A DNA stretch of 64,000 nucleotides from Vicia villosa. Its lineage: Eukaryota; Streptophyta; Magnoliopsida; Fabales; Fabaceae. The DNA is taken from positions 119,289,888 through 119,353,887 of the forward strand of contig NC_081181.1 of the NCBI RefSeq assembly GCF_029867415.1. Reading direction: 5' to 3'. The position numbers and the translations under genes were made by a program. The notes beneath the pieces are model-generated. The model saw only the letters and a list, made by a program, of their open reading frames with translations. It ran no database searches and was not told where the DNA came from. Position 1 is the stretch's first letter. Every line of letters starts with the position of its first letter. Shown here piece after piece: positions 21,902-33,388 of the stretch.

Positions 21902-22980
21902 CTAGTTAAAATCCTCAGGGAGATTGTTTTTGATCTTCAAGTATTGAGTTTCCCACGAAGACATACGAAGCTCAATTAGTGCCCGTTGTTTCTTCAATCT
22001 TTCGATCTCTGGCACTAATTTCTGTGTAGTCTCGAAATGTTTAATCCCCGACTGCACCACTTCGAGCAAATCCTGTTGGTTGGATTTTTGTATGGCTGCC
22101 TGACAACGTTCAGCTTCCTTTATCTTGTCCTCGAGTACCTTTATCTCTTGTTTCCAGGAGTTGATGTTCTTCTCATAATCATCAAAAGCCTTCTGATTTT
22201 CTGAATGCTTAAGCTTGAGGGCCTCACCTTGTTTCGTTGCATCCACAGCAGAATTCCATGAAGAGTCATGAGAGGCCATTGTCTCAGATAGCTCTTTTTC
22301 GACATTTTGCTTTTGAAGAATGTTGGCCTGGAGTTGATCAATTAGAGAACCTAGCAGAACAATTACCTCTGAAACTTCTGTGGAGACTTGAAGCAAATCT
22401 ACTTTCTTTAAAAGTTGATTTAAGTTGTGACTCTTAATAGGTTCCCGGCTGAGAACATCCACAAGATTGACCCCAAAGAATCTCTCTTTTATTTGTCGAA
22501 GGAGGCTAGGAATATCTTCCTTGTCACCAGATTCTACAGTCACAGCTGGAGAGACATCAAGTTCCGAAGGCGAAGAAGTATTCACATTCATAATAGCCTT
22601 TAGGAAACTAAGAGGATCAGTTTGCTTAAGTTGTTCCAGCTCCGAAGGAGTAGGCTTCGCAGGGGCAAGCGTCGAAGTTGTCCTAGGAATGGCTTCTGTA
22701 TCAAGAGTCGAAGTTCCTTGAGGATCTTGTTTTTCTGGTTTAGAAGTCTCCTCCATAGCATCTTGCTCCGATGCAGTATCTTCGCTGTCATGTGGTTGTA
22801 GGTTCACATTGTCGCTGCCTGAGAATGGGTGATCTTCTTCCAAATTTTTGTCTTGGTGAGTAGGTGGGGATTCGTCAGTGGATTGGCTTTCTTCGACTGG
22901 TTCATTAGGCAATATGGTGGCGATTGGCCTAACATCTTCGAAGACTGGGGAGAGAACATGAGTTTTGTTTTGAGAGGTAT
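21902..22980 (-). CDS. Exon 5 of antisense gene A: acidic region and coiled coil
   Basis: The frame is also open upstream to an ATG at 23008, which would give a free-standing 368-residue protein. I favour splicing into codon 851, at acceptor AATACAG/AT, because a branch-point-like CTAAC precedes it and phase is kept. The first 150 residues are rich in Glu, Asp, Ser, Thr and Pro. From about KKVDLLQVSTEVSEV to the end, heptad-like Leu/Ile/Val spacing with many Lys and Glu predicts a long coiled coil, suggesting oligomerisation or partner binding. The stop is TAG at 21902-21904. Confidence 0.75.
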
Positions 22981-25827
22981 CTGTATTAAACGGAGCAGAG
23001 TTAGTCATAAAGATAAGCCTTTGAGGGGTTTATTGACGAAAGTTAAAGATTGGCGATTACCGTAAAGTTTGTCAACATTAATGGTAAGGCCATGATCCTT
23101 AAAACCTGAAGTGGCAGTGCCAGCATCATCCTGCAATAACAAGGTAAAATGTCAGTTCAATCATTTAGTTAAAATTACAAGATAATGTGTGGGGTGAAAC
23201 CCAAATACCTTGGTTGGGATATTATCTGGACTTGAATTATGACTTTCAACAACGAAAGCATTGCTGGCAACTTTCAAAGGAGACTCTTCAGAGGATGCCT
23301 TATCGCTAGGAGAAGCAGCTTTAGAGGGACTTATCCCTTTCCCTTTTCTTGAAGGGGTAACAGCTTTTTGTTTCTTCCTGTGTCCTTGTCTAGTACGAGG
23401 AGGGGATTTATCTTCGCCATCTGAGGCAGCTGTCGAAGAAACTTTCCGCTTCGAACCTGTTGGGGGTTTCGAGCTCTGGAAAATAGATGATAAGTAAGAT
23501 GAGTACTACTCACAGATTATACAAGATTAAGAATATGAGATGGGTATGTACCGTGGGCTTCTTGTCAGTGACGATGGAGTCACTCTCACTTGGTTTGTTG
23601 CTCTTAGATGTCCCAGAATCCTTTTGGGCAGGAGCTTCCTTAATCTTCCTCCTTCGTGCAACAGCTGTAGTTGAAACTGAAATCAGTATATCAGCAAAGA
23701 AAAGAAAAGTCAGTCGAAAAGATTGTCTGAATCCAAACCTTCAGGTATTGGAGTCAAGACACGAACATGTTCAAGATCTATATGTAGATGTCCTTTGAAA
23801 GTATCCAAGGTATGCTTAGTCGGAACCACTCGTTCGGCGCGTTTTTTAGTACTGTTTTGAAGGTCTTTTAGAACGTTGCCACACACAAACCAATTTGGAA
23901 AAGGAGGGCTCAAAGCCACACCAAAATCCGCACTTGGCAGTGGAGGGAATTTTGGAGGATTAAGTTTGAAAGCCACTTCATAACGTAGTTCTGGTCGAAC
24001 ATACGAGGGCAATTTCAACTTATCCAGTTTGGCAGAAAACATTTCGCGCAAAATGACTGCAGCCTCACGAACGGTCCGACTAAGATCATCAGGCCTGTAG
24101 ATAGTTTCAAAGAATTTTTGAAAAGCTTGGATTTCTTTAATATGAGTTGAAGTACCTTTGTGAAAATTCTCCTGCACATCAGCAAAAGCTGCAGTTAGTT
24201 CTTGAGCAAGACTATCGGCATCAAAGATTTGGGAGCTATAATAATCCGTCCACCATTGGTGAAAATCTGGTGTAGAGTAAAAAGCAGGTTCGAAAGGAAC
24301 AGGAGAAAAATTGGTGGTGCCAACGTATTTGTTGATTTTTGTTTCACATTCTCCTTCAGTCAAGTACAAGGTATGGAAACACATATGGCTCCTTTTCTCA
24401 TATAAGCACTTGGGTTTTATTTGAACCAACCCAAACTGTCTCGAGACCAAATTTGGTTGATAGCACACGAGAATACATTGACCTTTTGATGGTCGAAGGT
24501 GATGAGAAAATAACCTTGGAGTCAGAAAGGCTTCCCAAATTTCCATAGACTCAGTTTGTTGATCCTGAGATGTTGATGGGAATTTTCGAGTAAACCATTC
24601 GGGACCTATTGTTCTGTGTACAAACGGGGCCATAGAAGGATCGAACTGATTACGCTGGGCAAACATCATTGAATACGCCAGAAAGTGTTCACGAAGCTTC
24701 CCAGTTTCTTCTTTTGGAGTTAGGTAAGCTAACCTGGTCCCTTCTATAGTTCGATTCTTGATTTTGCTATCTTCCTCATTGATGTTTCCTCGAAAGGGAA
24801 GATGAGTTTCGAATGTAGCGTTAAGCCACAGTTGCAATATCCAGAAAGGACCAGCATAAAGCAAAGTACCGGATTTGTAATTCTTGGTAAGGTTTGCAGC
24901 TTCGCTGAGGTTTTCATAAAGAAACCCTAAAAGCAGTTGGCTGAGGTTGAGCTTTTTTCCAGCATGCAACTGATTAGCCATGCAAAGGTATCTCTTTGCA
25001 ACTTGTATGGATCTTGAGCAGAAGGCACATCGTGAGAGCCATAGCGCTAAGAAAGCAATATGCTCTTCAGCGGATACTGCCGTTTCGGTGGTGATATGGT
25101 GCTTCTGGATGAATGCAGTATAAGTGACTAGCGAGTCATTAAAACCAATAGTATCAGTATCCATCTCATTGGGATCGAAGGTTTCGCCAGTTGGTCGAAG
25201 TCCTGTAATCGCAGCCACATCGAAAAGAGTGGGGGTAACCATTCCACATGGGAGATGGAAAGTGTTGTGAGAAGCATCCCAAAAGTGAACCGCTGCTACT
25301 AGCATGGGTTGGTTATATTCTAAGCCTGTTTTTGACAGTTGAATCAAATCGTATATTCCTAACGATTTCCAGAAGGATTCTTTCTGTTTCTCTACTTTTT
25401 CTAACCAGGCATAGTACAAATCAGGATCTTTGGCTAAAGGAATTGACCTAAACACTTTTAAAAAGTGGGTCATATAGTTTAACCTAATTTTCGTCAAAGC
25501 CAAAGGGGTTACAGTTGAAGTTTCTTCAATGTTAGCAGATTCTCCTGAGGGAGAACAACCATCTTCATCTATCTTAGTTTTGCTAACTAATGGTCTAGTC
25601 TTGTAATAAGCAGGGAAGAATCTATTCAGAGATGAAATATTTTCACCTGGTAACGGACCCATAAAAGCAAGAGATTTTCCAGAAAGTTCAAAGGGAATGA
25701 TTACCTGGGAAGCGTAAATAGTGAGTACTTCTTCGGTGTTAAGGTTTGGAATGTGCTCTTGTTCCCCAGACCGTGTTGTTGATTGGAGCTTCAGAACAGG
25801 TTGAAGAACATTTGAAGATGAAGCCAT
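21902..25827 (-). CDS. Antisense gene A: five-exon plant-mobile-domain protein, predicted 1209 residues
   Basis: I predict exons at 25827-23739, 23676-23552, 23475-23209, 23130-23061 and 22980-21902. The introns are 62, 76, 78 and 80 bases, all GT...AG. Exon lengths sum to 3630 bases, exactly 1210 codons with the stop, and the frame is open throughout. The fourth intron has a TGACTAAC branch-point-like motif about 20 bases from its acceptor. Exon 1 encodes a plant mobile domain (the aminotransferase-like PMD family). Exons 2-3 encode a Ser/Lys-rich basic linker with RRRK and GHRKKQK, possible nuclear localisation signals. Exon 5 encodes an acidic region and a C-terminal coiled coil. PMD proteins occur as host MAIN/MAIL factors in silencing and genome stability, and inside transposons. 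Here the gene runs opposite to gag-pol with its own promoter. The family call is firm; the role in the element is unknown. Confidence 0.82.
23739..25827 (-). CDS. Exon 1 of antisense gene A: plant mobile domain
   Basis: The 696-codon exon starts at ATG 25827-25825. Residues 115-520 carry the domain. The most diagnostic part is at about 181-222, with HFWDASHNTFHLPCG followed by VTPTLFDVAAITGLRPTG, the usual FW...TNTFH.P.GE.TPTL.DV...GL...G pattern of PMD. Further on, GPFWILQLWLNATFE (about 325-340) is also characteristic. No transmembrane segment is seen. Without splicing the frame runs on to 23710, giving a 705-residue product. The intron with donor AAG/GTTTGG at 23738 continues it instead into the basic exons. 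Confidence 0.85.
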
Positions 25828-25940
25828 AGAGAGATTTTTGATTGAGAAAGCAAGATTTTGAAAAGATTGAGGATGTTGGTTTTTCTGTTGAAGAAGATGA
25901 AGAAATAGGAATGAAAGGTTGTATAGAAGTGCAAGACCAA

Positions 25941-26002
25941 GTATTTAAAGGTTTAACGGAAACCCTTTTTAAATCTTTTGGGTAAAACCCAAAGAACACG
26001 TG
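25941..26002 (-). promoter_or_regulatory. Promoter of antisense gene A: TATA box and G-box
   Basis: On the minus strand CTTTAAATAC (25941-25950) lies about 115 bases upstream of the ATG. A G-box CACGTG in the context GCCACGTGTT (25997-26002) lies about 50 bases further upstream. A TGACGT core occurs at about 26165-26170. G-boxes of this form bind bZIP/bHLH factors and are common in light-, stress- and ABA-responsive promoters. There is no expression evidence. Confidence 0.6.
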
Positions 26003-26267
26003 GCGGCTGGTGATTTAATCCGACGGCGGTCGAATAAATTAGCTTCACTCCTAGTATGTAGGAGTAATGATCAAGAAGTAAGATAAAAAACGTGGGAATG
26101 TAAGTTATGAGAAGACATCTTTGAAAATGACAAGACGTTTCGGGAACAGGGTCATCAATGATTATGACGTTAATCAGCAGTCTTGGAACTCTCAAAGATC
26201 AATAAGAAACGAAATCTTATGATGACAAGAAACGCCTATTTCTGTTGATTTTCGAAACAGGCATTTA

Positions 26268-26277
26268 TTGGGGGCAA
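26268..26277 (+). other. Polypurine tract
   Basis: ATTGGGGGCAA lies immediately upstream of the 3' LTR, the expected place for the plus-strand primer. A TTGGGGGCAA-type tract is common in plant Tat elements. Confidence 0.75.
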
Positions 26278-26279
26278 TT

Positions 26280-27266
26280 TGTTAGCTGAAGATTTCGTCT
26301 TGTAATATTTGTCCTTCGAAGAAGTGGAAAATCGAAGGAAAGATGGTTCCTGATGGCCATCCCTTAAAAATAAAAGAATGGCTACTGATGGCCATGCTTC
26401 GAGAATAAAGATTTCTAAGTTCGTTATGAAGATAATGAATACTGAAAGCTAGTGAAAGTATGTGTCTTCGGGGACTTAGACAAAATTTATAAAATATATT
26501 CAAGTATTACTACTTAGCGTGTTTTCGTAGTGTTTTTAATACACTGCCACGCGTCGAAGACGGACTCAGGCGGGAAGATTTGAAATTCGAAGACGGTTTC
26601 GTAACTGTCCAAGTAACAGATGGCGTCGCTGGAAGTTCTTATGAGAGACGTGGCAGCAGATTAGTGTAGGACCGTTAAGGTCGAAACTAGTATAAATAGG
26701 AGTCTTAATGTTAGGATTCTGTGTGTTCATTTTGTAAAAATCACTCACATATTTACTCAAGTATCAAGCGTTAAGAGAAAGAGTTTGCTGAGAAAATGTA
26801 CGTATGACACCACCACTTTAATACATGTGTATTATCTTTCGTTTTCAAATATCTTTCAGAATTACTGCATTCCATTTACTTCTTGCCATTTACATTTCTG
26901 TATCTTTACTTTAATGTCATTTACTTTCGAATTACTTTCATGTTATTTACTTTCAAAGTCTTTAACGTTTCTGCATTCTAAGATTCTTTACGTTTTAACA
27001 GTCCTTTTAGTTTCATATGTTATGTTACTTATCTTTTCATTGAAATCATACTTACATATAACAAAGTGATTATCAAGATTACTTGTTCTTTAATCGAACA
27101 ACGCTTATTGAAGGAGACGAATCATGAATATGGTTCGAATGAACATTGATAACAATCTTTTTGACTATGTGTCCTAGGATCAATCTAGTCGATCCTGCGA
27201 GTAACCAAATCATATTTATTATAGTTTGGAAGACTAGCGGTTGTTTACCGGAAATCACCGTAAACA
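26280..27266 (+). repeat. 3' LTR of the Tat-type element
   Basis: The LTR is 987 bp and nearly identical to 11559-12544. It ends GTAAACA, followed by the TATCC duplication. On the opposite strand it lies just upstream of the promoter of antisense gene A, so LTR sequences could also influence that promoter. Confidence 0.95.
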
Positions 27267-27271
27267 TATCC

Positions 27272-27660
27272 ATACTTAGAAATATATTAAAGACATCAAG
27301 AAAATAATTGGACGTGAAGGAAATGATACTGAGATTCATCTGAAACATCCAGAAGAGTGTTTAATTTACGGGAAAAGGTTCTGAAAAAACATCTTAAACA
27401 TCCAGAAAGCATTGAATGTATGTGAACTGATTCTAGAGATACGTTTTAATATTCAAAAAAGCATTGAATGCACGGGAACGATTTCTGGAAAAACATCGGA
27501 TAGACGAAACTAGGGTCTAGAAGAAAATTAGAACGACAAACACATCCAAAAAACATCAAAACAAACAAGACATATCCGGAAAAGCATCAGATGAGCATAG
27601 AAAAATTGAATCCACAAGGAAAAAAATAGATTTTGGTAGGTGCCAACAGAGTTGGTGAGC
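27272..27660. repeat. Degenerate ~55-bp tandem repeats, right part
   Basis: Units with (A/G)ACATC(C/A)AGAAA followed by GCATTGAATG recur near 27292, 27343, 27397 and 27449. They continue the array interrupted by the gypsy insertion. They precede the copia pol remnant and may belong to the same element. About eight copies are recognisable over both flanks. Confidence 0.55.
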
Positions 27661-27680
27661 CCCCCCTAATCATACGATTG

Positions 27681-28495
27681 GGGAAGTTATATTGGTTAAA
27701 GGGCTTAAGAATAATTTAATTGGTATAAGACAATTATGTGACAAAGGTAATGGTGTAACGTTTGACCTTTTGGTTGTCGAGTCCTAAAATCTAAAATCAA
27801 AGAAACTCTATTTAAGAAGTGGAAATACCTACGCAATGAATTCAAATAAAATTCATTTAAATGATATATATCTCATGAGTTACTGTGATGAATCTTTGAT
27901 ATGATATAGGAGAATAACTCACATCCACATGGATCACTTGAATAAGTTGTCCCAAAAAAGATCTCGAAGACGGTCTACCACACTTACATTTTTTTAAAGA
28001 ATAAATTATGTGATGCCTAGCAAAAAGGCAAGCAAGTAAAGACCATTCTTATAGCTAAAATTATTGTTTCTACTTATTGACCCTTACAACTAGTTCATAT
28101 GGACCTTTTTGGCCCATCCAGAACCGTAAGTCTATGTGGAAACTTCTATGCTCTTGTTAGTATGAATAAATATTCTCTCTATACATGAACATTATTATTA
28201 TCTTAGGAAAGAGATGCAAATGTTGCCTTTGGAAAATTAGCCAAGGTTATCCAGAAAAAAAAACAAAAGAGTAAGCATTATATCAATAAAAAGTGACCAT
28301 GGTGGATAATTCCTAAATGAGGAATTCGAAAATTTGTGTAATGAGAATGGTATTCGGAAAACATTTTCGGTTCCACGAACTCCCAAAAAAAATGGGGTAG
28401 TAGAAAGCAAAATTAGCTCTCTGGCAGAGCTTGCAAGAAAAATGCTCAATTAGACTAATATTTCTAAATATTTTTGAGCTGATGCAGTAGGCACT
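27681..28495 (+). pseudogene. Sirevirus-like Ty1/copia pol remnant: pre-integrase and integrase core
   Basis: Several frames encode copia motifs in order: LVKGLKNNLIGIRQLCDKGN (pre-integrase), LVHMDLFGPSRT (integrase start), then SDHGGEF, LCNENGIRKTFS and NGVVESKISSLAELARKML (integrase core with the catalytic D and E). Stops and frameshifts are frequent, so it is dead. It breaks off at AVGT where the next element is inserted, and the coding sense resumes at 40799. The wording matches Sirevirus/SIRE-type copia elements of legumes. Confidence 0.8.
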
Positions 28496-29829
28496 TATTG
28501 AAGCGGTAAAGCGGAAGAAAAAAGTAAGTATTTATTTAGTTTTATCATATCGTCTCCATAGTGATTAGTGCTATTGAATTGTCGTTCGACAGTTTCTTGA
28601 GTTTATGAGTTTCGGTTTGAATGGGTTTAAAGTAAATGCGGAAATTAAACATATAAATAGGAAAGAATTAATTCTTTGGAGAAGAGAAACTATCAAGCAT
28701 GAATTCACACCACTAGTCACAAACTTAAACCTATCGGTCAGTTGCACCCAACCTAGAATACTCGTCAAAGTCATCACGTATCTCTCACATCAGTGACAAT
28801 TTTTGCAACACCTATGAGACGTATCATAACTAAGGTTATATCTAACGCAAAGTTGCGAGAACAAATGTATTCTCGCGTCGGCGATCTCTCGCGCGGAACT
28901 CAAACACTGAAGCATTAAGCTTCAATACCCATAAATCTTATTAGCCCTAAATCTATCTCTAGCATCCATAAACTAATAGATATTCATCCTTAATCAAGAT
29001 TTGTGAGGTACATCTCTATAGCAACATAAATCCAAACATAAATGCAAAAAGAACAAGGAAGACAACAAGTTTGATTTCTAAAGGTGGCTTTATACAACAC
29101 CATGAGCCATAAATATACATATGTTTAAAGTAAATATACCAACAAACCCAACAAATGGAAAATACATAGAGAAGAGAAAATATAAATTGGAATACCTCGG
29201 TTCGTCAACACCGATTGAAGCAAATCCACCTCCTAAACATCAAGATGCATGATCCATTGTTGTTTTTGAACTTCTCTCATCAAAAGAATGAGGTGACGGT
29301 GTTGGGACACAAAAATATCCAACTCATAACCTAAAAATATGTTTTTTTGCCCCTAAATACAAGTCTGAAACTCGCAAATCCCGCTTAGCGGCACAGAGCC
29401 TGCTAAGCCCGGTCTGCTGCAACTTGAAATCTTGTTTCGGCCATAACTTGAGAACCATAACTCCAATTTACGCCCAGTTCGAAGCATTGAAAAACTTATT
29501 CAATGATCTATCTAAAAATGCCTAAATATTAACCAAATTGATTATTTTTCTCATCTTTGTTTTGAACCTTATTCTTTGATGAATTGCTCAAAATTACATT
29601 CTTAAAGCTTAGCCATTGGCTTTTATTACTCAATGCTGCAACCATGCATGAATACCTATAAAATTTATAAAAATTGGTCAAACGGTACATAAATGAATTG
29701 AAAAATCAAAGAATACAAAATATGTACAAATATAATGAAAACGTACTCATTCACGCATAAGTTAAGGAAAAAGAGTCGATAAGTACAGCAAAACTATGTA
29801 CAAAAATAACTACAATTTGGCACTTATCA
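28496..29829 (-). repeat. Cyclops-like LTR A (3' LTR of the minus-strand element)
   Basis: Aligns throughout with 39474-40798 and, in inverse orientation, with 48374-49737. It contains CCCGCTTAGCGG and GCTAAGC motifs and the CGCAAAGTTGCGAGAACA palindromic patch. TTGATAAGTG on the minus strand marks its 5' end, next to the polypurine tract. Confidence 0.8.
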
Positions 29830-30575
29830 AACTCTCCCCAACTTGAACTTGTTTGTCCTCAAACAAGGCCAAACGACTCAAAGAAAAAAAGTAATAAACC
29901 GAATAATCATGAATCAGTGTTTTGAAAACGAAAAACAAATGTATGGTTCAAACAAAAACGCACAAGTAAAGTAAATACTTACCACAATCCTACAACGAAA
30001 ATCATGAAAACGAAACGAATCCTAAGTACAACAATCATGCTGAACATTGTAAAACAATACAAGCTCGCATCATGAATCACACCTAACAAAAATTCATCGA
30101 GGGATGAAAAACACACAAAGGTGAGGATTTGGCACTCATCCAACAATCTTGCAAACAAAAGACTAAATTATGCGTTCATCCAAAACTCATATTGAAAATA
30201 CAAAGGCAATAATCCCAAGGGCTTTCAAGGTTGTAATGTGGCTTCGTTAACAAACAAGGGATAATTCCTAAGGCTAATCGAAACAAAAACTTGCCTAAAC
30301 CTAAGGGAGTGATCAACTCATAAAGACTCAAGCACAAAATTCCAATCAAACTTCTTCCACAATCTCAAGTTGTCAAACCAAAACACCATACTTAGTTGCA
30401 CCATTATTTGAACTCTTTTTGTTTTTCTTTATCAAAGATTTTTCAATTTTTTTCTTTCCTTTTTTTTATTTTTCTTTTCTTTTTTTCTCAACCTCATGGT
30501 AATCAACCAATAAGTGAACAATCATTTTTCACTCCAACTTGAATTTAACCAACATCGATGTGTGACTACTCCCTA
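29830..30575 (-). other. 3' internal non-coding region of the Cyclops-like element
   Basis: On the minus strand this holds the TTGAGGACAAACAAGTTC and GTTGGGGAGAG motifs found just before the 3' LTR in Athila-type elements. No ORF is seen. It ends where a plus-strand Athila-like LTR begins (about 30576-30590). Confidence 0.5.
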
Positions 30576-33377
30576 TGATCAGTACATTTTGATGCACATT
30601 CCTCTATGTTTGTACTTATACATTTCCATGGTTTTCTTGTCTTATTTTTGTATTTTATAATGTTTTTATATTTTAATTTATTTTTATTGTTATTTGATTT
30701 TCGTACTTATTTTTTAGCTTTAGCAGTCTACACGAAAACGGTCTTAACTAGAGCTTCGGGGATCTGATCAACGCGTTCTAATAATCATCGGAAAGCTAAG
30801 AGAAAGTGCTACAATTCTCATGTTGGAGTCGAAGTCAGATTCGGAACGCATATTTTCCAAAATTGCGTTTGAAGTTGCAGCAATAGTTTTTTTATTTAGT
30901 TTGGGTCATTTGTATTGGGCTGGGTTATGTATTTGACCCAGTTAGGCTGTAAATTATTTGGTTCTCTCTAGTACCTAGGTTTGACTGTACAATTGAGAAT
31001 TCACGTTATTCACTTGTCATGCCCTCGATTTTTTACCATACCTCTCGTGGAGAGATATACGAACTGACACTCTTTTTTTGCTTTTGTGTTTTTGAAAATC
31101 AGAGAGTCGCCACCGACTTTTATTTTATCCAATTAAGGAAAGGTTTATAAAAGAAATAGAAAAAGACCTTTAAGAGATTTTGGGTAAGGGGGTTGGTTAT
31201 ACAAAGGGAAGGTGTTAGCACCCTTTGTATCCATGGTTATCCATGGGCTCTTAATTGCTTAGCTCACTTGTTTTGAATCATTTTTCTCTTGCCTTGAAAT
31301 GCTTGTATGTGGTTTCAAAAATACCTTTGTAAATTGACTTTGTAATGATCCTTGTGCGGATGTATACAAAGTGTTTTATCTTTCGAAAGATGTTTTGAAA
31401 AAAAGAACGTTAACTTCGTAATGATCCTTGTTTGGATATATACCAAGTATTGTCTTTTTTTGAAAGTTTTATTTTGAAAACAACGGTATATGAGACATTT
31501 GTTTGTTTGATTTGAGCAAACAATTAGGAGGTCTACCCTAAGTTATAAGGTCTTTTCCTATTTCCTTTAGAAAATTCTCCTTTCATCGGATGTAAACGAA
31601 AGTTCGATTTTGCATTTGAAACAGTAGAATTAGATTTTGATTTTGAAAAGAGTAAAAGAGGGATTACCCTAAGAGGTGCAAGTGCGATTGTGTTTTGATT
31701 CAGATATTATATCTTTGAAGTTAGTGACCTAACGCTTCAATTTTTTATCTTTGACATACACGCAGTTTTATATATATACTGAAATTAAAATGCGGGAATG
31801 TAAAATGCGGAAAGTAAATCTACGCTATTACATCGTTTGTGCGAGAAATGTAAACTACGCTATTTACATGATTTTGACAACCTATACATTTTATCTAGGA
31901 ATTTAAATTGCAATAAGATAAAAGAAATATTTTTGGATTTTTTGTATGATTGATTTTAATTAGAATTAATGCATGATTAATTTAATTAAAATGAGAAAAA
32001 GGGGAAATAAACTTTAAACCTAAAAATTATGTCTAAAATATATTCAAAATGCTTATTAATTAATTTTAAAATAAAACTAATTTTTTTTGGAATTTTTGAA
32101 ATTGTTTTGAAAACTATTAAGTTAAATAATCATATAATTATGCAAATAACTACACAAATAATAAAAACTTGAAGAGAAAAATATTCTAAATATGTACAAA
32201 ATTAGTCTATAATATATAAACTAAATTTAATAAAAAAAGAACAATTTTTCTGATTTTTTTGATTGGTTGAAATAATTAAAAAGCCAATATATAAATATAT
32301 ACTAATTAATTAAACAAAATATTCTAATTATTAAGAAAAATAAAATATTTTTGTGTCAAAAAATAATAGATTATTTTTTAAGCCTAAAAATATTTTTATT
32401 ATATTTTTCTGATTTTTTTAAATTATTTTAAATTGATTTTGCAAATAAAATAAAATAAAATAGAAAATAGAAAATAAATGATCATGTGTGATAGGCTGGA
32501 GAGTCCATGGTATGGACTTCTTGTCTGGTGCGTTGGATGTGTTTTTAAAAGAATCTGATGGTACACGTGGAAGGGTGCAAGATAAGCTTAGCAAAAGAGA
32601 TGCGCTGGATCCCTATACATTCAAATCTTTCAGGTGGACCCCACAGATGCGAGCGTGGATGGGAAGACAAGTTGACTGGCCATTGGTGAGCAGCCACGCG
32701 AGCGGAGGGAAGAGTCAGTTTTGACTAACGAACCACGCTTGGACGCGTGGTCGTCTTCAACCTCCGTCTCCTTTATTTTTTACACGCAAATAGCGGCGGT
32801 TTTGAACCCCCACTATTTTCACGATAAAATGCCATATTTTGGTAGCTTCACAAACCTGCAAGAACAAACATCATGAATAATAAAAAGCAACCCAGATCCC
32901 CTAATTATGATGCTCTGAGTCCAAATATGATATTAGTTTCGCTGTTTGAGTGTTGTAGCCATGGATTCGAAGATGTTGAAGCTTGAACATGCATGAGCAC
33001 TTATTAATGGCATTGAGCTATTTTCACGTGGAAATCAACATGTTAGAGCCCGGATCTGTCCTATAAGACCTCATGAACTCATTAGAATGATTAGATTACA
33101 TTGATATTGATTAAATGTAAGAAAACGAAAATTAATTATGCATGAAGATGAAGAGCACTATGCACGTGTTATAATCCTTATAGGACCATATTATGAGCTC
33201 ATTCTTACTCTATGCAACTTCGGAAAATGATTGAAAGTGTTTGTTTGTATTGATAATGGTTGGAAAATGTAAAACGAAAGTTACAAAGTTTTGGTGTTTT
33301 TTGAGAATTTTTGTGAACTTCTTTGCTATGCTCTTGCTATAATTTCGTGTGTCCTTTGTTGCTGAAGCATTCCTCTT

Positions 33378-33388
33378 CATTTATAGGC
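33378..33388 (-). promoter_or_regulatory. TATA box of the third Ogre-like LTR
   Basis: CCTATAAATGA on the minus strand, in a context matching the second LTR's promoter region. It is probably the retroelement core promoter. Confidence 0.4.

Larger units (their letters stand above)
11559..27266 (+). mobile_element. Full-length Tat-lineage Ty3/gypsy retrotransposon, 15.7 kb
   Basis: The element has LTRs of 986 and 987 bp beginning TGTTAGCTGAAG and ending GTAAACA, with a perfect TATCC duplication at 11554-11558 and 27267-27271. Internal order is primer site, gag, gag-protease, RT-RNaseH-archaeal-type RNaseH-integrase, then two genes on the opposite strand, a polypurine tract and the 3' LTR. The second RNase H and the antisense genes between pol and the 3' LTR place it in the Tat clade, which includes Ogre. 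I count about four substitutions and one indel between the LTRs, so insertion is recent (order of 0.1-0.3 million years with commonly used plant rates). Gag carries two nonsense codons, so this copy may need a helper for particle formation. Confidence 0.95.

Noticed and set aside
22981..23060. Treating the 368-codon frame at 21902-23008 as an independent gene
   Set aside because: Its ATG lies within a predicted intron, and splicing at the acceptor 22981 restores phase with the PMD exons. I keep it as an alternative only.
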